From positions 1-46,497 of the forward strand of contig JAEWLN010000192.1 of the NCBI GenBank assembly GCA_023457535.1: DNA of 46,497 nucleotides, in the 5' to 3' direction. Shown piece after piece: positions 43,376 through 46,497 of the stretch. The stretch's first letter is position 1; each line of letters starts with the position of its first letter. This DNA comes from Bacteroidota bacterium (lineage in GTDB: Bacteria > Bacteroidota > Bacteroidia > Flavobacteriales > Flavobacteriaceae). Below the pieces are notes generated by a model. The model made no database searches and had not been told where the DNA came from. It worked only from the letters and a program-made list of their open reading frames with translations. Position numbers and translations under genes: made by a program.

Positions 43376-43828
43376 ATGAATGCCAAAACACTTGTTGTCC
43401 TGTTATTAACAGTGCTTGTCTCATGCGACAAGGCTGTGTTTAAAAAATTCGATACCGGATTTGAAGCCAATCGCTGGCAGCGCAGTGATGTCCGATCATA
43501 CCCTTTTACGATCGAAACCACAGGCAATTATAATCTGTATATTGATTTTGGATATGCGGCGTTGGTGCAGTTTCCCGAGATTCCGATAGTCGTCCGTTTT
43601 ACCGCGCCAACCGCGTCACAGGAACTGCCGTTGGTGTTGCGAACCAAAGATGGCAACGGAGTGGAAACAGGCGATTGCGCAGGGGATTACTGCGATTTGC
43701 GCCAAATCGTATTTGAAAAAAAATTGCTACAGCCGGGAAATTACAAGGTACAACTGATCAATCGGTTCAATCACGGTTACCTGCCCAACGTGACCGGAAT
43801 CGGCATTCGCGTGACACACGCAGAGTAG
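43376..43828 (+). CDS. Small lipoprotein, GldH-like
   Basis: The protein has 150 residues with a lipoprotein signal (LVVLLLTVLVSC, Cys17). The mature part is a predicted beta-sandwich: YPFTIETTGNYNLYIDFGY, LPLVLRTKDGNGVETGDC and a final KVQLINRFNHGYLPNVTGIGIRV. The order of strands and the GIGIRV ending recall the gliding-motility lipoprotein GldH, but it lacks several usual GldH residues, so this is a fold-level guess. It is translated with the CYTH gene and convergent, with no gap, with rlpA. Confidence 0.75.
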   Translation: MNAKTLVVLLLTVLVSCDKAVFKKFDTGFEANRWQRSDVRSYPFTIETTGNYNLYIDFGYAALVQFPEIPIVVRFTAPTASQELPLVLRTKDGNGVETGDCAGDYCDLRQIVFEKKLLQPGNYKVQLINRFNHGYLPNVTGIGIRVTHAE

Positions 43829-44320
43829 TTACCGCGGCACTTCTTCCTCAATGGTTACGGTCATCGCACCCGAATTTTTGTTGTCGGCGATTTCCATAAA
43901 CGCTTTGTGCGTCAGATCAATTTCGCGGCCCCGTGAAAAAGGCCCGCGATCGATCACTTCAACAATAACCGATTTTCCATTTTTCTCATTGGTAACGCGC
44001 AATTTGGTCCCGAACGGAAACTTTCGGTGCGCCGCCGTATATTTTTTATTGTCGAAACGCTGGCCGCTGGCCGTGCGCCGGCCGTTGAATTTGTTGTGGT
44101 AGTACGAAGCGTGGACGCCTTTTTTAAACGGCTTGAACTTAAGGCTGACATTGGTGAGGGTATCGATCAGCGCAGGTTCGGTCTTAATGCTCAAACTTTT
44201 GAGCGTGTCGCGTACAGCGGGAGTTGGGGTGTTTTTTTTGTTAATGGGCTTGACCTGCGCAAAGGCGGTCGGTGAAAAAGCCGCTAGAAACAACAGGAAT
44301 AAGATCTTTTTGAAATTCAT
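43829..44320 (-). CDS. rlpA: RlpA-family septal-ring lytic transglycosylase-like protein
   Basis: The protein has 163 residues with a signal peptide (LFLLFLAAFSPTAFA). The C-terminal double-psi beta-barrel is clear: GVHASYYHNKFNGRRTASG, FPFGTKLRVTN, VIVEVIDRGPF and REIDLTHKAF. The catalytic His and Asp positions of RlpA are kept. No SPOR domain is present. It acts on cell-wall glycan in the periplasm. Confidence 0.9.
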   Translation of the reverse strand: MNFKKILFLLFLAAFSPTAFAQVKPINKKNTPTPAVRDTLKSLSIKTEPALIDTLTNVSLKFKPFKKGVHASYYHNKFNGRRTASGQRFDNKKYTAAHRKFPFGTKLRVTNEKNGKSVIVEVIDRGPFSRGREIDLTHKAFMEIADNKNSGAMTVTIEEEVPR

Positions 44321-44401
44321 AATCCGGGGTTTGGTTCGGCGCGGTTAAACAAATACTATTCCTAAAAGGGCCAATGACGCGCGGTCACGGCGTAACTGAC
44401 C

Positions 44402-44845
44402 TTATTGGAGCCAGCTTTGCCAAGGTATCCTGCTCAACAACAACACCAAACCAATGGCATAAAAAACGGCTATGGATTTGAATTTTCCTTCAGACGTCGA
44501 CGCTTTTTTGTGCTTGGACCATCCGATGGTGATAAAAACAATCGCGAGCATGTTGACAACGGGGTGCTCGACGACGGTCAAACGCAATTCAGCCGCTTTC
44601 ATCACCGCGCTCATTCCTGCAGAACCGATGAGCGGATAGCCTTTTGGAGAAATAAAATAAAGAACCAGGCCGACCAGCAACTGGATATGGGCAAAGACCA
44701 GTGCGAACAAGCCCATTTTACGGTCATTGTTTGAAAATTCCTTCTTTCGCGACAATCCAACAATGGAATTGACAATGGCGACAACAATCAGAAGAAGCGC
44801 AAGATAGGCCCATCCCGAGTGGAATTTCTGAATAAAAGTATACAT
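44402..44845 (-). CDS. Small four-helix membrane protein, cytochrome b-like
   Basis: The protein has 147 residues and four membrane helices (about 12-31, 45-63, 92-110, 125-141). Single His residues near helix ends (H9, H53, H94, H112) could bind heme, as in cytochrome b561-type proteins. In flavobacteria such proteins carry vague labels such as cytochrome B. Substrate and partners unknown. Likely a single gene ahead of rlpA on the same strand with an 81-bp gap. Confidence 0.75.
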   Translation of the reverse strand: MYTFIQKFHSGWAYLALLLIVVAIVNSIVGLSRKKEFSNNDRKMGLFALVFAHIQLLVGLVLYFISPKGYPLIGSAGMSAVMKAAELRLTVVEHPVVNMLAIVFITIGWSKHKKASTSEGKFKSIAVFYAIGLVLLLSRIPWQSWLQ

Positions 44846-44875
44846 GTTTCTTGGTTTTGTCTAACAAATATAAAC

Positions 44876-44905
44876 AAAAAAACCTCACTTGCCGGGAGGT
44901 TTTTA
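44876..44905 (-). terminator. Terminator of pgi
   Basis: Stem AACCTC / GAGGTT with A-run at 44876-44882, read as T-run on the minus strand, about 20 bp after the pgi stop. Confidence 0.8.
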
Positions 44906-44922
44906 TCTAGAACGGATTCAAA

Positions 44923-46497
44923 TTATTTGTGTTTCAAAAAATGCGACAGTAAAAATGACGTCGAACTGTCATGCGTTTTGACCGTGTTGGTATGGATTTC
45001 CTCAAGGATCGAACTGGCGAGTTGCTTGCCGAGCTCAACGCCCCACTGGTCATAGCTGAAAATATTCCAGATCACGCCTTGCACGAAAATCTTGTGTTCG
45101 TATAGCGCAATGAGCGCGCCCAGCGAGCGCGGCGTGAGTTTTTGCACCAGCAGCGTGTTGGTGGGCTTATTGCCGTTAAAAACCTTGAATGGCAGCAAAA
45201 ATTCGGCCTCGCCGGTAGAGAAACTTTGTTTGGAGAATTCGGACATTACCTGCGATTCGGTTTTGCCGTTGAGCAGCGCTTCGGTTTGTGCGAAAAAGTT
45301 CGACATCAGTTTGTCGTGGTGATCGAAATTGCCGTGCAAAGGTTTTACAAATCCAATGAAATCCGTCGGGATGAGCTTGGTTCCCTGATGGATCAATTGG
45401 AAAAAAGCGTGCTGCGAGTTGGTTCCAGGCTCGCCCCAGATAATCGTTCCGGTTTGGTAATCAATCGGATTTCCGTCGCGGTCGACGCTTTTGCCGTTGC
45501 TTTCCATAATGCCTTGCTGCAGATAGGGCGCAAGTTTTTGCAGGTATTGCGTATACGGGATCAGCGCCTCACTCTCGGCACCAAAGAAATTGTTGTACCA
45601 AATGCTCAACAAAGACAGGATCACCGGAATATTTTGTTCGAACGATGCCGTCCTGAAATGCTCGTCCATGTCATGCGCGCCTTGCAGCAATTCGTCGAAA
45701 TGATCAAATCCGATGGCCAGCGCTATAGACAATCCAACGGCGCTCCACAAAGAGAAACGTCCGCCAACCCAATCCCACATCGGGAAAATGTTGTTGGGAT
45801 CGATGCCGAATTCGGTTACTTTTTCAATGTTGGTCGATACGGCGACAAAATGCCTGGCCACGTCCTGTTGTGTGGCCTGCTGCAAAAACCAGCTGCGGAT
45901 CGTCTGGGCATTGCTGAGCGTTTCCTGCGTGGTAAAGGTCTTGGATGCCACGACAAACAGCGTGGTTTCAGGATTCAATTTCCTGAGCGCTTCCGATACG
46001 TGGTCGCCATCCACATTGGACACAAAATGTACATTGAGGTGATTTTTGTAAAATTGGAGCGCTTCGACGACCATCGCGGGCCCAAGATCCGATCCACCAA
46101 TTCCGATATTGACTACATCAGTGAACGTTTTGTTGGTGAATCCTCTTCGCGTGCCGTCGATGACCTCAGTGGTAAAAACCTTGATTTTATTTTTTACCGC
46201 GTAAATCTCGGGCACCACATTTTTGCCGCCGACAAAAACCTGCGCAGATTCAGGGGCTCTCAAAGCGGTATGGAGCACGGCGCGCTTTTCTGTGGCATTG
46301 ATCGCATCGCCCGAAAAATAGCTGCTTATGGCGCGGTCAAGCCCTACTTCACGTGCGAGTTCAAGCAGCAACGTTACCGTTTGTCCATTGATGATATTTT
46401 TGGAATAATCGACCAGGAAATCGTTCCATTGAAGATGAAACTGCTGCGCGCGCGCGCTATCTTGTTCAAATAGCGCTTTCATGTGGACATCCTTGAT
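44923..46497 (-). CDS. pgi: Glucose-6-phosphate isomerase, N-terminus cut by window
   Basis: At least 524 residues are visible and the frame stays open to the right edge: the five codons before the ATG at 46482 read IKDVH, which matches the usual flavobacterial start region. The true start should therefore be about 25-30 codons beyond the window. Signatures: NIGIGGSDLGPAMVVEAL, VASKTFTTQETLSNA, MWDWVGGRFSLWSAVGL and NSQHAFFQLIHQGT. It interconverts glucose 6-phosphate and fructose 6-phosphate. Pyk is about 3 kb away, on the other strand. Confidence 0.97.
   Translation of the reverse strand: MKDVHMKALFEQDSARAQQFHLQWNDFLVDYSKNIINGQTVTLLLELAREVGLDRAISSYFSGDAINATEKRAVLHTALRAPESAQVFVGGKNVVPEIYAVKNKIKVFTTEVIDGTRRGFTNKTFTDVVNIGIGGSDLGPAMVVEALQFYKNHLNVHFVSNVDGDHVSEALRKLNPETTLFVVASKTFTTQETLSNAQTIRSWFLQQATQQDVARHFVAVSTNIEKVTEFGIDPNNIFPMWDWVGGRFSLWSAVGLSIALAIGFDHFDELLQGAHDMDEHFRTASFEQNIPVILSLLSIWYNNFFGAESEALIPYTQYLQKLAPYLQQGIMESNGKSVDRDGNPIDYQTGTIIWGEPGTNSQHAFFQLIHQGTKLIPTDFIGFVKPLHGNFDHHDKLMSNFFAQTEALLNGKTESQVMSEFSKQSFSTGEAEFLLPFKVFNGNKPTNTLLVQKLTPRSLGALIALYEHKIFVQGVIWNIFSYDQWGVELGKQLASSILEEIHTNTVKTHDSSTSFLLSHFLKHK

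Noticed and set aside
45142..46473. 443-codon open frame opposite pgi
   Set aside because: It is antisense to an unmistakable pgi, has no family features, and arises from codon bias of the real gene. The same holds for long frames opposite purF (33540-34655), the AddB-like gene (23881-24873) and glyS (11691-12416).

Overview
The window looks like a chromosomal segment of a flavobacterium (Bacteroidota, family Flavobacteriaceae or close). The signs are promoters of the TAnnTTTG type with an upstream TTG box, lipoproteins with Bacteroidota-style signal peptides, a b558-type three-gene succinate dehydrogenase, an IPExxxVDY-family gene next to pyk, the acpP-fabF-rnc string, a long PurF-like protein, and an intergenic element resembling the flavobacterial Flavo-1 RNA. 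No tRNA, rRNA, CRISPR array or intact insertion sequence was seen. Both edge genes are cut: a large secreted Ig-like/HYR-like protein on the left and pgi on the right.

Region 1 (1-9437) is the unusual part. It holds a truncated secreted adhesin-like gene, a stand-alone CheY-like regulator, and a signalling block on the minus strand. In transcription order the block is a LytTR regulator whose receiver has Glu at the phosphorylation position, a small exported protein made of four near-identical IGGQKVPESSNKP units, two paralogous lipoprotein-TPR histidine kinases, and two paralogous NarL-like regulators. Three repeats at an exact 21-bp period lie between the LytTR gene and the repeat-peptide gene. 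The adhesin-like gene and the last response regulator share an almost identical two-box promoter. I infer, without proof, that this may be a peptide-sensing system: secreted repeat peptide, periplasmic TPR sensors, paired regulators and a surface output. The kinase genes are visibly richer in A and T than the rest of the window.

Region 2 (9703-11147) is a two-gene unit with a 4-bp overlap: an IS1595-type zinc-ribbon/HTH fragment without the transposase catalytic domain, and a P63C-domain protein.

Region 3 (11160-31681) is mostly housekeeping: glyS, comF, a Big_5-like lipoprotein, an omega-amidase-like nitrilase, sdhCAB, a lipoprotein of unknown function, an Xaa-Pro aminopeptidase, an alpha/beta hydrolase, and AddB-like and AddA-like subunits split by ompA and kbl.

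Region 4 (31699-46497) carries the Flavo-1-like element, a superoxide dismutase, the purF-like gene, a PfkB kinase, rnhA, purN, acpP, fabF, rnc, an IPExxxVDY gene, pyk, dinB, a CYTH protein with a GldH-like lipoprotein, rlpA, a small membrane protein and pgi. Short 7- and 8-bp tandem repeats fill the spacers around the PfkB gene. Most housekeeping transcription units end in clear hairpin terminators, several placed between convergent genes.
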